DNA of 64,000 nucleotides from Enterobacteriaceae bacterium 4M9 (GTDB taxonomy: Bacteria > Pseudomonadota > Gammaproteobacteria > Enterobacterales > Enterobacteriaceae): assembly GCA_010092695.1 (NCBI GenBank), contig JAADJJ010000001.1, forward strand, positions 2,542,001-2,606,000, given 5' to 3'. Of this stretch, positions 33,105-41,958 are shown piece by piece (within the stretch, counting starts at the first letter, position 1; every line of letters begins with the position of its first letter). A model generated the notes under the pieces. It did no database searches. It saw nothing but the letters and a program-made list of their open reading frames with translations, and was not told where the DNA came from. The position numbers were made by a program, and so were the translations under genes.

Positions 33105-34799
33105 TCAGATAGAGGTCCGGCGATAGCTGCGATACTCAGGTTGCCAGAAGTTATCTTCAATAGCCTGCAACAGGGCTTCTGACGACGTTTTCACCGCCAC
33201 ACCTTGCTGCTGTGCCATGCTCCCCACCGCAAACGCGATATCTTTTGACACCAGCTTAATGCGGGAAAGCTCCGGCAGCACCTGCGTGCTTTCACCACTG
33301 ACCAACGGTGAGTGCTGGGCCAGCGCCTGACTTGCCGCCATCATCATCTCATCCGTCACCCGTGATGCGCCTGAAGACACCACGCCAAGACCAATGCCTG
33401 GGAAGATATAGGCGTTATTGCACTGGGCAATCGCATAGGTCTCCCCTTTAATCAGCACCGGTGGGAACGGACTACCCGTTGCAACCAGTGCCGCGCCGTC
33501 GGTCCAGTTGAGAATATCGTGCGGGGTGGCCTCCACGCGCGACGTAGGGTTAGACAGCGGCATGATAATGGGGCGCGGGCAGTGCTTGTGCATTTCGCGC
33601 ACGATATCTTCCGTAAACAGCCCCGCCTGCCCTGAAACGCCAATCAGAATATCCGGTTTGACGTTATGCACCACGTCGAGCAGAGATACGGTTTCGGTGG
33701 TGACGTTCCAGTCGCTTAGTTCGTCACGTTTTTGCACCAGGCGGGCCTGAAAAGGCAACAGGTTGGGCATGTTGTCCATTAACAGACCAAAGCGGTCAAC
33801 CATGAACACCCTTGCGCGGGCAGCCTCATCGCTCAACCCTTCGGTGCGCATCCAGGCAATGATCTGCTCGGCGATGCCGCACCCTGCGGAGCCTGCGCCA
33901 AGAAACACAATCTTCTGCTCGCTGAGCTTGCTGCCCGCCGCGCGGCTGGCGGCAATCAGCGTGCCGAGCGTAACGGCTGCAGTACCCTGAATATCATCGT
34001 TAAAGCTGCAAACCTGATCGCGATAGCGCTCCAGCAGCGGCATGGCGTTTTTCTGCGCGAAATCTTCAAACTGCAGCAGCACATTCGGCCAGCGGTGTTG
34101 AATGGCCTGAATAAACTCGTCCACAAACGCGTAATACTCTTCATCGGTTATACGCGGGTGACGCCAGCCCATATACAGCGGGTCATTAAGCAGTTGCTGG
34201 TTGTTGGTGCCTACGTCAAGCACAATCGGCAGCGTGTAGGCCGGGCTGATGCCGCCGCAGGCGGTGTACAGTGACAGTTTGCCAATTGGGATGCCCATGC
34301 CGCCAATCCCCTGGTCGCCGAGACCCAGAATGCGCTCGCCGTCGGTCACCACAATGACTTTAATATTGTGGGTGGAGACGTTTTGCAAAATGTCGTCCAT
34401 ATTGTGGCGGTTGGGGTACGAGATAAAAACGCCGCGCGCACGGCGGTAAATCTCGGAGAAGCGCTCACAGGCAGAGCCGACCGTTGGCGTGTAGATAATG
34501 GGCATCATCTCATCAAGATGATTTTCCAGCAGGCGATAAAACAGGGTTTCGTTGGTGTCCTGAATGTTGCGCAGATAAATATGCTTATCGATATCGGTTT
34601 TGAAGTCCTGATACTGACGCCAGCCGCGCTCCGCCTGCTCTTCGATGGTTTCCACCACCTCCGGCAGCAGGCCAGTCAGGTTAAAGTTGCTGCGTTCTTC
34701 CGGGCTGAAGGCGCTGCCTTTATTCAGCAGCGGAAACTCCAGCAGTACCGGACCGGCGTAAGGGATATAAAGGGAACGGTTTTTTTTCTGGTTTTCCAT
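33105..34799 (-). CDS. maeA: NAD-dependent malic enzyme MaeA (SfcA)
   Basis: A 564-residue cytoplasmic enzyme that oxidatively decarboxylates malate to pyruvate. Key family segments are MPIIYTPTVGSACERFSEIYRRARGVFIS (about 100-130), VVTDGERILGLGDQGIGGMGIPIGKLSLYTA, FEDFAQKNAMPLLERYRDQVCSFNDDIQGTAAVTLG (about 250-285, metal-binding Glu/Asp) and the NAD motif FLGAGSAGCGIAEQI. Length equals E. coli MaeA. The start at 34799 (MENQKKNRSLY) follows AAGAGTGAGTGAC; longer in-frame starts lie in a GC-rich leader. Monocistronic, convergent with ramR. Confidence 0.95.
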   Translation of the reverse strand: MENQKKNRSLYIPYAGPVLLEFPLLNKGSAFSPEERSNFNLTGLLPEVVETIEEQAERGWRQYQDFKTDIDKHIYLRNIQDTNETLFYRLLENHLDEMMPIIYTPTVGSACERFSEIYRRARGVFISYPNRHNMDDILQNVSTHNIKVIVVTDGERILGLGDQGIGGMGIPIGKLSLYTACGGISPAYTLPIVLDVGTNNQQLLNDPLYMGWRHPRITDEEYYAFVDEFIQAIQHRWPNVLLQFEDFAQKNAMPLLERYRDQVCSFNDDIQGTAAVTLGTLIAASRAAGSKLSEQKIVFLGAGSAGCGIAEQIIAWMRTEGLSDEAARARVFMVDRFGLLMDNMPNLLPFQARLVQKRDELSDWNVTTETVSLLDVVHNVKPDILIGVSGQAGLFTEDIVREMHKHCPRPIIMPLSNPTSRVEATPHDILNWTDGAALVATGSPFPPVLIKGETYAIAQCNNAYIFPGIGLGVVSSGASRVTDEMMMAASQALAQHSPLVSGESTQVLPELSRIKLVSKDIAFAVGSMAQQQGVAVKTSSEALLQAIEDNFWQPEYRSYRRTSI

Positions 34800-35238
34800 G
34801 TCACTCACTCTTTCTTTTCTTATGTCCGGGGCCGCGCCGGGCGGCCCGTCGCCGTGAGGCGGGTTCGGATATGGCGAGTACATGATATAAGAAAACAGTT
34901 AACATCTCTCTAACTGCAATGGCGCAAATTCAGTAACCTGTTGTTAATATTTGAAAAGTAATTTATCACCAGGTCGTGAATATCCGACGCTGGAGATTAT
35001 CGGTATTGACGATGATGTTCTGTCGCGCCAACCGGGAGTCAGCGATTGTTGAGCCCGCGCAATATCGCTATGGGTTCTGCGTGCGCCGTCACAATCGTTT
35101 TTCGAATTATTCCAACGGTAATTTCTCTTACACTGTAGTGCGCGGTGGTATTTTCGCCGCCCGGACGCCGCTGCCTGGCTTTAACAGAGCGTGCGTGAGA
35201 TGATTTCATGCTGTGTATATGGCAAACAGGACTCAATA
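34800..35238. promoter_or_regulatory. Divergent promoter region between maeA and the yddW-like gene
   Basis: About 440 bases with no supported gene. The part next to maeA is GC-rich and can fold (around 34826-34850); the rest is AT-richer and should hold promoters for both genes. No specific operator was recognised. Confidence 0.4.
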
Positions 35239-36537
35239 ATGCTGCAATCCAGAGGGCGACGTCGATTTCTCGCTTTTTCACTCCTGGCCTGTCTGTTAGC
35301 CGGCTGTGGCGAGCGAGAGAAGCCGAAAGAGCAACCGCAAACGCCTCCCACAGCACAAAAGACGCAACCGGTTCGCGGCGTGTGGCTCACTACCGTCTAC
35401 GGACTGGACTGGCCGTCGCGTGCTTCCGTGACAACGTTTTCTGATGCCGACCGCATCCGCATGCAGCAACAGGAGCTGATTGCCAAGCTCGATAATATGG
35501 TGCGCCTTGGCATCAATACTGTTTACTTTCAGGTTAAACCGGACGGCACCGCGCTTTATCGCTCTGCCCTGCTCCCGTGGTCACCCGTGCTGACCGGTAC
35601 GGTCGGCAAAGACCCGGGTTACGATCCGCTGGCGTTTGTGATTGAGCAGGCACATCAGCGTGGCCTGAAAGTGCATGCCTGGCTCAACCCCTATCGCGTC
35701 ACAATGGACACCTCACCTCAGACTGAGGATGCGCTTAATGCCACCCGCTACACAAAAGTTGCCAGCGTGTATGCGCAGCATCCTGACTGGATCCGCACCG
35801 CCAGTAACAGCTATGTACTCGACCCCGGTTTGCCCGAGGTTCGAAGCTGGATAACCCAGGTGGTGAGCGAACTGGTGAGCCATTACGCCGTCGATGGCGT
35901 ACAGTTTGACGACTATTTCTATTACGAAACGCCAGATTCCCGGCTTGACGACAACGCCAGCTGGCAGCGCTATGGCGGTGAGTTTGCCAGCCGCGGCGAC
36001 TGGCGGCGTAACAATACGCTGGCGATGATTCGTGACGTCTCCAGCGTCATTCACACCTTAAAGCCAGACGTTGAGTTTGGCGTCAGCCCAGCCGGTATCT
36101 GGCGTAACGTGGCCGATGATGAACGCGGCTCTGCGACCCGCGGCGGCAACACGGCTTACGAAGCGGCGTATGCCGATACCCGCCAGTGGGTGCAGCAAGG
36201 GTTGCTGGACTACATCGCACCGCAGTTATACTGGCCGTTTGGCCGCGAAGTGGCGCGCTACGACACGCTGGCGCACTGGTGGGCCAATACCGTGGCGGGT
36301 ACTCGCACCCGGCTGTATATCGGTATTGCGTTATATAAGGTGAACCAACCTGCGGCTAACGAACCAGACTGGACCCTCGATGGCGGCGTGTCCGAACTTA
36401 AGCGCCAGCTTGATCTTAACGAGAGCCTGCCGGGCATAGACGGTACGATTTTGTTCCGCGAAGATTTTCTGCATCAGCCGCAAACGCACCATGCCGTGGA
36501 GTATTTGCAGCAGCGCTGGGGAAAAAAGGTCAGATAA
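35239..36537 (+). CDS. yddW: YddW-like glycoside-hydrolase lipoprotein (GHL10 family)
   Basis: A 432-residue outer-membrane lipoprotein of the GHL10/YngK family, related to E. coli YddW (DigH), which cleaves denuded peptidoglycan glycan strands. The start at 35239 follows AGGA and gives a signal with lipobox LLAGC. The catalytic TIM-barrel domain has RGVWLTTVYGLDWPS, LGINTVYFQVKPDGTALYRSALLPWSPVLTG, VHAWLNPYRV, DGVQFDDYFYYETPDSR (acidic catalytic region, about 225-240), FGVSPAGIWRN and DYIAPQLYWPFGRE. It ends GTILFREDFLHQPQT. Monocistronic with a strong terminator. Confidence 0.92.
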   Translation: MLQSRGRRRFLAFSLLACLLAGCGEREKPKEQPQTPPTAQKTQPVRGVWLTTVYGLDWPSRASVTTFSDADRIRMQQQELIAKLDNMVRLGINTVYFQVKPDGTALYRSALLPWSPVLTGTVGKDPGYDPLAFVIEQAHQRGLKVHAWLNPYRVTMDTSPQTEDALNATRYTKVASVYAQHPDWIRTASNSYVLDPGLPEVRSWITQVVSELVSHYAVDGVQFDDYFYYETPDSRLDDNASWQRYGGEFASRGDWRRNNTLAMIRDVSSVIHTLKPDVEFGVSPAGIWRNVADDERGSATRGGNTAYEAAYADTRQWVQQGLLDYIAPQLYWPFGREVARYDTLAHWWANTVAGTRTRLYIGIALYKVNQPAANEPDWTLDGGVSELKRQLDLNESLPGIDGTILFREDFLHQPQTHHAVEYLQQRWGKKVR

Positions 36538-36541
36538 CGTT

Positions 36542-36577
36542 AATGCCGGTCAGTGAAATACTGACCGGCATTTTTTT
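36542..36577 (+). terminator. Intrinsic terminator of the yddW-like gene
   Basis: A perfect 12-bp stem, AATGCCGGTCAG with CTGACCGGCATT, is followed by TTTTT. It starts five bases after the stop codon. Confidence 0.92.
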
Positions 36578-36629
36578 AATGGCAGGATGACGGACTTTGC
36601 ACAGTTCATTCCAGTAGGCAGCCCTGCGG

Positions 36630-36815
36630 CTACGGTGTGCGAGATGGTCTTTCACGGTTAAATAACTCCTGTGTCACGTTACCTAAATCAACACCGTAAA
36701 GATGAACGCCGTATACAGCAGACTCCAGCGTGCGGTCTGCGTCATGCACGCCGGGTGTTGTTTGCCATGCAGGCAGGAGATTACGCCAGAAAGCCTTTGT
36801 CAGAATCTGTCGCAT
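36630..36815 (-). CDS. Small hypothetical protein
   Basis: A 61-residue frame starting MRQILTKAFWRNLLPAWQ at 36815, with GTGGAGTTAATC directly before the ATG, an unusually good ribosome-binding site. The N-terminal part is basic and amphipathic; the rest is hydrophilic. I recognise no family. It stands alone between the yddW-like terminator and the lipase-like gene. It could be a true small gene or a chance frame behind a good site; conservation in related genomes would decide. Confidence 0.4.
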   Translation of the reverse strand: MRQILTKAFWRNLLPAWQTTPGVHDADRTLESAVYGVHLYGVDLGNVTQELFNRERPSRTP

Positions 36816-36950
36816 GATTAACTCCACATTGAAGGTAGGTATGCAGTTAAGCACCTGCGACAGGAAGAAGGAAATACGCATTTCGGCAACGCTTATGCAC
36901 AGAAGTGAAAAGCCGTGCAGAGCGGCCAGTTTCTGTACATTTCCCTTTTA

Positions 36951-38399
36951 CTACTCAATTACCCGCGCGATTTTGTCTTCCATCCACGGATAGAACGGAT
37001 TTGATGACACCCGCAGGAGTGACTCAACGCCCGCATTCAGTACCCCGGTTTCACCACGAATACTGATAGCCCCGATGCTGATGCCAAATTCATTGTGCTT
37101 CTCGGGGTTGCGCCCATACAGCGAATCACTTTCCGGAAACGGCAGCGCAATGTGTGACAGCGAGTAAACATCTGAGGGCCAACGCAAATTAAGTGGTTCA
37201 CTGTGAGCGCGGTTTTGCTCTGCAGGAGTAACAAGCGCATGCACTTGTGGCGTGTCGGCCGACAGATTGGTGACAACCGTTGTCTGGTAACGACGTGGCG
37301 CAGGTGGCAACAGGCGTGATACTGCGGTCCAGACATCGGGCGTCAGCAGCGGGCGATAGATTGCCGCCTGATTGACATCAAATAGCACCAGTTCACTGCC
37401 GTTAGCGGGCAAACGCTGGTAGAACGCGCTAACGACGGCGTCGGTTCGCACGGTGGCGTCCACCACGGACTGGAACGTCAGCACCGGCGGCAGGCTGGTA
37501 ATATCGCCGTTGTCAGCCGCACGCGCGAGGGAGTTTTGCAGCTTTTTGGTCAAAAGCCAGGACTGGCGTGCAGCGTTGACGGGAAAGGAGTTGTACTTGA
37601 AGGGGTTAAACTCTGGCTGCGTGCTGAGCCACGCCGAGCGAGCAAACGCCGGAAACACCGCCGGCAACCCGGCCAGACCGGCAAAACGTGCAAAGCTTGT
37701 AACACCAATCATGGGGGAAATCAGCACAATACGCTTTGGCATACGCAGCGTATTATCGTGCACAGCATCCAGCGCGTACTGCATCGCCAGCGCCCCGCCG
37801 TTAGAATATCCAACCAGATGCAGTGGCACTGTCGGGCCCGTTAACGACGTCGCTTCTCGTACAGCAAGACGTGCTGCGGCCTGCCAGTCAGCCACCGTCA
37901 CATCCGTTAATGCGCCGGGTGCGGTACCATGTCCTGGCAGACGGATACCCACCGCGACATAACCGTGCTGACGATAAAGTTCTGCCACGTGGCGCAGACT
38001 GTAGGGCGAGTCCGTCAGACCATGCAGCAGTACCACCGCACCGCGTGGTTTGCCCTGAGGTGTCATAACATAAGAGCGATTCCAGTCGGTACTGAATTTT
38101 TCTGGCCAGACTAGCCCGTCGGGATAATAACGGTTCAGAGGGGTTTTTACGTCAGGTTTGAGCTTATCGGCAACGTGCGTTTTTTCTGCCTGAAACAACT
38201 GGTTTTCACGGTCCAGGTACTCGCGCCAGCTGGCGTTATTCATCGCCGCCGCGTCCATCTCCGGTGCAACCCAGGTATGCCACGGCTCCAGCGCCGGACC
38301 GCGCAGAATGTCGTAAATACGCAGTGCCAGCATCCCGGCGCCGAACAGCAGCAGCGCCAGCAACGCTCGCTTTGCCCACCTGCGGGTAAATTTCAGCAT
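36951..38399 (-). CDS. Membrane-anchored alpha/beta hydrolase (lysophospholipase-like)
   Basis: A 482-residue alpha/beta-fold hydrolase with an N-terminal membrane helix (WAKRALLALLLFGAGMLALRIYDIL). The oxyanion region is VVLLHGLTDSPYSLRHVAELY, the nucleophile elbow is GYSNGG (Ser) and VGIRLPGHGTAPGALTDVTVADW is typical of monoacylglycerol/lysophospholipase-like hydrolases. A late SLSHIALPF may hold the catalytic His. The ATG at 38399 is chosen because the protein then starts with a standard anchor; an upstream in-frame start at 38495 adds 32 residues without hydrophobic character. Substrate unknown. Monocistronic. Confidence 0.85.
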   Translation of the reverse strand: MLKFTRRWAKRALLALLLFGAGMLALRIYDILRGPALEPWHTWVAPEMDAAAMNNASWREYLDRENQLFQAEKTHVADKLKPDVKTPLNRYYPDGLVWPEKFSTDWNRSYVMTPQGKPRGAVVLLHGLTDSPYSLRHVAELYRQHGYVAVGIRLPGHGTAPGALTDVTVADWQAAARLAVREATSLTGPTVPLHLVGYSNGGALAMQYALDAVHDNTLRMPKRIVLISPMIGVTSFARFAGLAGLPAVFPAFARSAWLSTQPEFNPFKYNSFPVNAARQSWLLTKKLQNSLARAADNGDITSLPPVLTFQSVVDATVRTDAVVSAFYQRLPANGSELVLFDVNQAAIYRPLLTPDVWTAVSRLLPPAPRRYQTTVVTNLSADTPQVHALVTPAEQNRAHSEPLNLRWPSDVYSLSHIALPFPESDSLYGRNPEKHNEFGISIGAISIRGETGVLNAGVESLLRVSSNPFYPWMEDKIARVIE

Positions 38400-38522
38400 T
38401 GTTGAACCGTTATTATGAAAAAGTGAATGAGTGGGTATACCGCAGCGCATCATAGCACAGCGCGCTGCGCTGCGGCCTTGTGTTGGCAGTGCCACGGCGC
38501 CTGGCTTGCGACCCTGTTGTCC

Positions 38523-39308
38523 TCAACCTTCAGGGAGTAGCATCACCATTTTCACCGCACGGTTGCCGCTAAGACGCCAGGACACCTGGGTGTAACGCAG
38601 TTCACCGGAAACAATATGGTGAAAATGGCGCCCGCCGCCCCGGCGCTCCACCACCTGCTGGCGCGCCCATTGTGTACGAAACGCGTCACTTGCTGTCGAC
38701 ATCTCATGGATAAACGCCTGTAGCCGCGGCTCCTGCATATGATGAATCCCTTCGGCACGCAGTTCGGCCACAATGCGTGCGCAGCGCGTATCCCAGTCTG
38801 GCACCAGGTGTTTAGCCAGGGGATGCATAAACATAAACTTCATCATGTTGGGTGCGTTATCGCTATCAAGCCAGCCGCTGAACAGGGTTTCGGCTGCACT
38901 ATTCCAGGCCAGCAAATCCCAGGTTAAATCCAGCACATAGCACGGCGTGCTGACCTGATGCACACACGCCAGCGCGCTGTGGTCTACGCCGCTTGCCTGT
39001 TCGTCACGGCTGTCGGTTAGCTGCGCCAGCCGGAACAGATAGCTGCGCTCGGTAGCATCCATACCCAGTGCATCGGCAATATTTGATAGCGTTCTGGCAG
39101 ATACCGCGACGTCTCGTCCCTGCTCTATCCAGGTATACCAGGTGGTGCTGATACCGCTTAACTGTGCCAACTCCTCACGGCGTAGGCCGCGAGTGCGGCG
39201 TCTTGCCGTCTCAGGCAGCCCCAGCGTTTCAGGTGCTGTGTTTTCACGCCGGGTTCGCAAAAACTGGCCCAGTGCTTTTGGCCCGCTCAAGGCTTCATGG
39301 CTCATCAT
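38523..39308 (-). CDS. XRE-family regulator with MmyB-like ligand domain
   Basis: A 261-residue regulator. The helix-turn-helix lies at about residues 12-80 (LGQFLRTRRE, RTRGLRREELAQLSGISTTWYTWIEQGRDVAVSARTLSNIADALGM). The C-terminal domain (from about 105: CYVLDLTWDLLAWNSAAETLF, then NMMKFMFMHPLAKHLVPDWD) is the MmyB-like ligand-binding domain, which binds small fatty-acid-like molecules in related proteins. It is divergent from a methyltransferase gene, and a 14-bp dyad sits right before its start codon. Such pairs usually have the regulator repress the enzyme; that is inferred. Confidence 0.9.
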   Translation of the reverse strand: MMSHEALSGPKALGQFLRTRRENTAPETLGLPETARRRTRGLRREELAQLSGISTTWYTWIEQGRDVAVSARTLSNIADALGMDATERSYLFRLAQLTDSRDEQASGVDHSALACVHQVSTPCYVLDLTWDLLAWNSAAETLFSGWLDSDNAPNMMKFMFMHPLAKHLVPDWDTRCARIVAELRAEGIHHMQEPRLQAFIHEMSTASDAFRTQWARQQVVERRGGGRHFHHIVSGELRYTQVSWRLSGNRAVKMVMLLPEG

Positions 39309-39309
39309 G

Positions 39310-39323
39310 GTACTGCCCAGTAC
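39310..39323. promoter_or_regulatory. Probable XRE-regulator operator
   Basis: GTACTG-CC-CAGTAC is a dyad with perfect 6-bp arms directly upstream of the regulator start codon, next to a TAGTATAAT sequence that resembles a -10 element. It would suit autorepression and control of the divergent methyltransferase gene. Confidence 0.55.
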
Positions 39324-39403
39324 TAGTATAATTGGTCATATTGTACCCGTATCAGGAGAGGAATATAGTCAATTTGTACACAAGACAGCTAAGGATGTGA
39401 GCA

Positions 39404-40162
39404 ATGAAAAATAATCATACGACGTTAGTTGATGGGCAGTTTGGTAGCCAGGCGCAGGCGTATTTACACAGTGCCGTACACGCACAGGGAACCGATCTGG
39501 AGCGATTGACTGGCTGGCTTACCGCTACGCCCAAGGCACGGGTGCTGGATATGGGCTGCGGCGCAGGCCATGCCAGTTATGCAGCCGCTGGAGTTGTTAA
39601 AGCGGTGGTGGCCTACGATCTGTCAGATCGCATGCTGGCGGTGGTTAACGAGTCTGTGCAGGCGCGCACGTATGGCAATATCACCACCTGCCAGGGTGTG
39701 GCAGAGCATTTACCCTTTGAGGATGCCGCGTTTGATGTCGTCATTAGCCGCTATTCAGCCCATCACTGGCACGATGTCGGCCAGGCTTTGCGCGAGGCAA
39801 AGCGGGTATTAACACCCGGCGGTAAACTGATTCTTATTGATATCTGCTCACCGGGTCGCCCTACTCTGGATGTCTTTTTGCAAACCATAGAAATGCTGCG
39901 CGATCCTTCTCACGTGCGCGATTATACCCAGGGTGAATGGCTGACAATGATCAACGACGCGGGTTTTACCGTGCGTGAGCTTGTGACCGAGCGGTTGGCG
40001 CTGGAGTTCAGCAGTTGGGTTAGTCGCATGAACACCCCGCCCGAACTGGTTGAGGCCATTCGTCTTTTACAAAATAAAGCGACTGATGAAGTACGCCGTT
40101 ATTTTGAGGTCGCCGCCGATGGCTCGTTTGCCAGCGACAGACTGATGTTGATAGCGCAGTAA
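39404..40162 (+). CDS. Class I SAM-dependent methyltransferase (UbiE-like)
   Basis: A 252-residue methyltransferase with SAM motif I ARVLDMGCGAGHASYAAA (about 45-62), motif II VVAYDLSDRMLAVV and motif III CQGVAEHLPFEDAAFDVVISRYSAHHWHDVGQALREAKRVLTPGGKLIL, as in the UbiE/YafE group. The C-terminal part (VRDYTQGEWLTMINDAGFTVREL) is also family-typical. It faces the XRE regulator and ends in a strong terminator. The physiological substrate is unknown; control by a small-molecule sensor suggests a detoxification or secondary-metabolite role. Confidence 0.88.
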   Translation: MKNNHTTLVDGQFGSQAQAYLHSAVHAQGTDLERLTGWLTATPKARVLDMGCGAGHASYAAAGVVKAVVAYDLSDRMLAVVNESVQARTYGNITTCQGVAEHLPFEDAAFDVVISRYSAHHWHDVGQALREAKRVLTPGGKLILIDICSPGRPTLDVFLQTIEMLRDPSHVRDYTQGEWLTMINDAGFTVRELVTERLALEFSSWVSRMNTPPELVEAIRLLQNKATDEVRRYFEVAADGSFASDRLMLIAQ

Positions 40163-40167
40163 TGCCC

Positions 40168-40193
40168 ACGCCGCCCGTCGAGGCGGCGTTTTT
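40168..40193 (+). terminator. Intrinsic terminator after the methyltransferase gene
   Basis: ACGCCGCC pairs with GGCGGCGT and is followed by TTTTAAC; it starts six bases after the stop codon. Confidence 0.88.
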
Positions 40194-40276
40194 AACTGCA
40201 TTTGTGGTTGGAAAATAGCCAGATCGTTATGTATATTGGCTGATATTCATCATGGTAGATAAATGCTAAGCAAATT

Positions 40277-41026
40277 ATGGACAATAATGAATTGCTGGAA
40301 TCAAAATGCCGAGAGCTACGCGAGCTTTCACAATTACTGGCCTTGCAATATATCCGCAATGCAAAGGTAAGAGTTGATTTTCTTAATGAAATCAACAGAG
40401 TTATTGAAGAGAGTATTTTTGACGTAAAGAGCAACTGTTCATCCACAGAACATGCAATAAGCAACATCCAGCAGGAAATTGACGAGCTTCTGAAACAGCG
40501 CTTCAAACTTATTGCTGGAGAGGCGCAGCAGTTTGCTTATGTTGAAGCCCAAAAACGTGAGAAATATGTCACCCTGGTTTTAAAACAGTTAGGGTTTATT
40601 GGTGGCGGCATGCAAACTTTTACTGGAGGCGTTGTCTGTTATGGCTCTCTTGGTTTAGCGTGCGCTTCCTTCGGTATCCCGATGATGGCTCAGGGGACCA
40701 ATAACCTTTACGAAAACGGTTATTACCTTTTATACCGAAAAGACGCATCAGGTTACGTCAGGGACGGTTATCGGCATATTGCCGCGGGTTTAGGTTATAG
40801 CGACACTGAAGCTGATATTGTTTACGCGGCTGTTGATCTCGGGTTATCCGGATATGGTGTTTTCAGAAAAACCGCTATCCCCGGCAAGCTTAAACTTTTT
40901 AAGCATATTAATAGTGATTTCTTATACGGCTGGCAGGAAATGGGGCGCTCGGGATTACTTCTGGAATCTGCGGTTGATGCGTCTACGATCTATTTGTTAA
41001 AAAAATCATTAGAGGACAAAAGATGA
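40277..41026 (+). CDS. DUF4225 protein, candidate antibacterial effector
   Basis: A 249-residue protein with a helical, charged N-terminal half (residues 1-95, coiled-coil-like: SKCRELRELSQLLALQ, VDFLNEINRVIEE) and a Gly-rich hydrophobic middle: LKQLGFIGGGMQTFTGGVVCYGSLGLACASFGIPMMAQGTNNLYENG (about 103-150). That middle is the DUF4225 pattern. Proteins of this family are often found as T6SS or Rhs-linked toxins that act on membranes. The next gene, a three-helix membrane protein, overlaps its stop (ATGA) as effector-immunity pairs often do. The pair is markedly AT-richer than its surroundings, suggesting transfer. Effector role is inference; no secretion signal is visible. Confidence 0.7.
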   Translation: MDNNELLESKCRELRELSQLLALQYIRNAKVRVDFLNEINRVIEESIFDVKSNCSSTEHAISNIQQEIDELLKQRFKLIAGEAQQFAYVEAQKREKYVTLVLKQLGFIGGGMQTFTGGVVCYGSLGLACASFGIPMMAQGTNNLYENGYYLLYRKDASGYVRDGYRHIAAGLGYSDTEADIVYAAVDLGLSGYGVFRKTAIPGKLKLFKHINSDFLYGWQEMGRSGLLLESAVDASTIYLLKKSLEDKR

Positions 41027-41355
41027 GCGCTAAAGATATTGTTATCCAGTCACCTTTTCCGTATCTGAGTCTCCTCTATCTTGTTTTTTCAGTTGCGCTT
41101 TTTTTTATTTTTTTAAAAGTAAAAAAAATCAGCACAGTGAAAAATAGCTATTTTTTATTTTGTGTTAACACTGCAATGATTTTACTTTTTTCTGTTGTGA
41201 ATATGATACTGTTTGCTGCTGGAAAGAATTTTATCCTGGGTGAGTATTTAATTAACTACAGGAATGAAACCTTTTTGCGTTTCAGCGCCCTAATTTTTTC
41301 ATTGCTCTATATTTTTCTGGCTCCTGTTAATCATTTCAGAAAAAAGCAGCGCTGA
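41023..41355 (+). CDS. Small membrane protein, candidate immunity partner of the DUF4225 protein
   Basis: A 110-residue inner-membrane protein with three hydrophobic segments: LSLLYLVFSVALFFIFL, FLFCVNTAMILLFSVVNMILFAA and FSALIFSLLYIFLAP. It ends in a basic tail (NHFRKKQR). It shares ATGA with the end of the preceding gene, so translation is coupled. I recognise no named family. As a membrane protein paired with a putative membrane-active effector, an immunity role is the simplest reading. Very low GC, like its partner. Confidence 0.65.
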   Translation: MSAKDIVIQSPFPYLSLLYLVFSVALFFIFLKVKKISTVKNSYFLFCVNTAMILLFSVVNMILFAAGKNFILGEYLINYRNETFLRFSALIFSLLYIFLAPVNHFRKKQR

Positions 41356-41694
41356 AGCTATCGTTTGCATGACAGTGCTTGCATATCTGAGTCATTGCAA
41401 AAGCGAGGTTTGAACGCGTTTTCTAAAATGCCGAATCCTGATGCAGCCGAAGATCGCTGTGCTGAAATAACCTCTGACGTCTCACCTTGCGCTTTAACCC
41501 ATATCAAATTGACCAGGAAAACGGCCTAACGTTGAAAGCGAGGCATTTACGCCAATACGCTGGTTTGTCGATGGTCATTTATGAATGAACATCATTAAAC
41601 GTCATAAATTAATTTTATTGCCTTTGTCTGAAAGGAATAGCACAAGGTGCCTGTGTTAAGGTGTGCACATTACCCTGTTAAAGGAGGCACCTGG
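41356..41694. other. Intergenic stretch after the DUF4225 pair
   Basis: About 340 bases without a supported gene. No protein match, hairpin or repeat stood out. It marks the change from the low-GC pair back to normal composition and presumably contains the promoter of the DUF2164 gene. Confidence 0.4.
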
Positions 41695-41924
41695 ATGGCT
41701 GAAGTGAACATCAGCGAAAGCGAAAAAGATCTTATCCGTGACAAGCTGGAAGCGTACTGCCGCGATAATCTGGATTTGGAACTGGAGCAATTCGACGCAG
41801 AATTTTTGTGTGATTTTGTGGTAAAGGAGCTTGGTACAATGCCGGCATTGAAGAAGCTATTCGCACCCAGGCAGCATGGAGTGAACGTATCCAGGAAGAA
41901 ATGGATCTGAAGAAAATATTTTAG
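41695..41924 (+). pseudogene. DUF2164-family gene with a frameshift
   Basis: From the ATG at 41695, behind a very strong AAAGGAGGCACC site, the frame reads MAEVNISESEKDLIRDKLEAY and on to FLCDFVVKELG, as in the DUF2164 family of about 80 residues. It then leaves the family and stops at 41910. In the next frame the expected end is present, YNAGIEEAIRTQAAW and onward to EEMDLKKIF, stopping at 41924. The break lies near 41832-41838, where one base (or one plus a few codons) is missing. The family is uncharacterised. Either a true inactivation or a sequencing error. Confidence 0.75.
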
Positions 41925-41928
41925 TCTG

Positions 41929-41949
41929 CCGGGCGGTTTAGCCGCCCGG
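41929..41949. terminator. Hairpin between the DUF2164 gene and the pyrophosphatase gene
   Basis: CCGGGCGG pairs perfectly with CCGCCCGG around TTTAG, between convergent genes. On the minus strand it is followed by CAGACTAAAAT, with no clear T run in either direction. Confidence 0.55.
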
Positions 41950-41958
41950 ATTGCAAGG

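Noticed and set aside
34826..34850. Strong terminator or riboswitch in the maeA leader
   Set aside because: Only a GC-rich self-complementary patch without a T run or conserved core; too weak to call.
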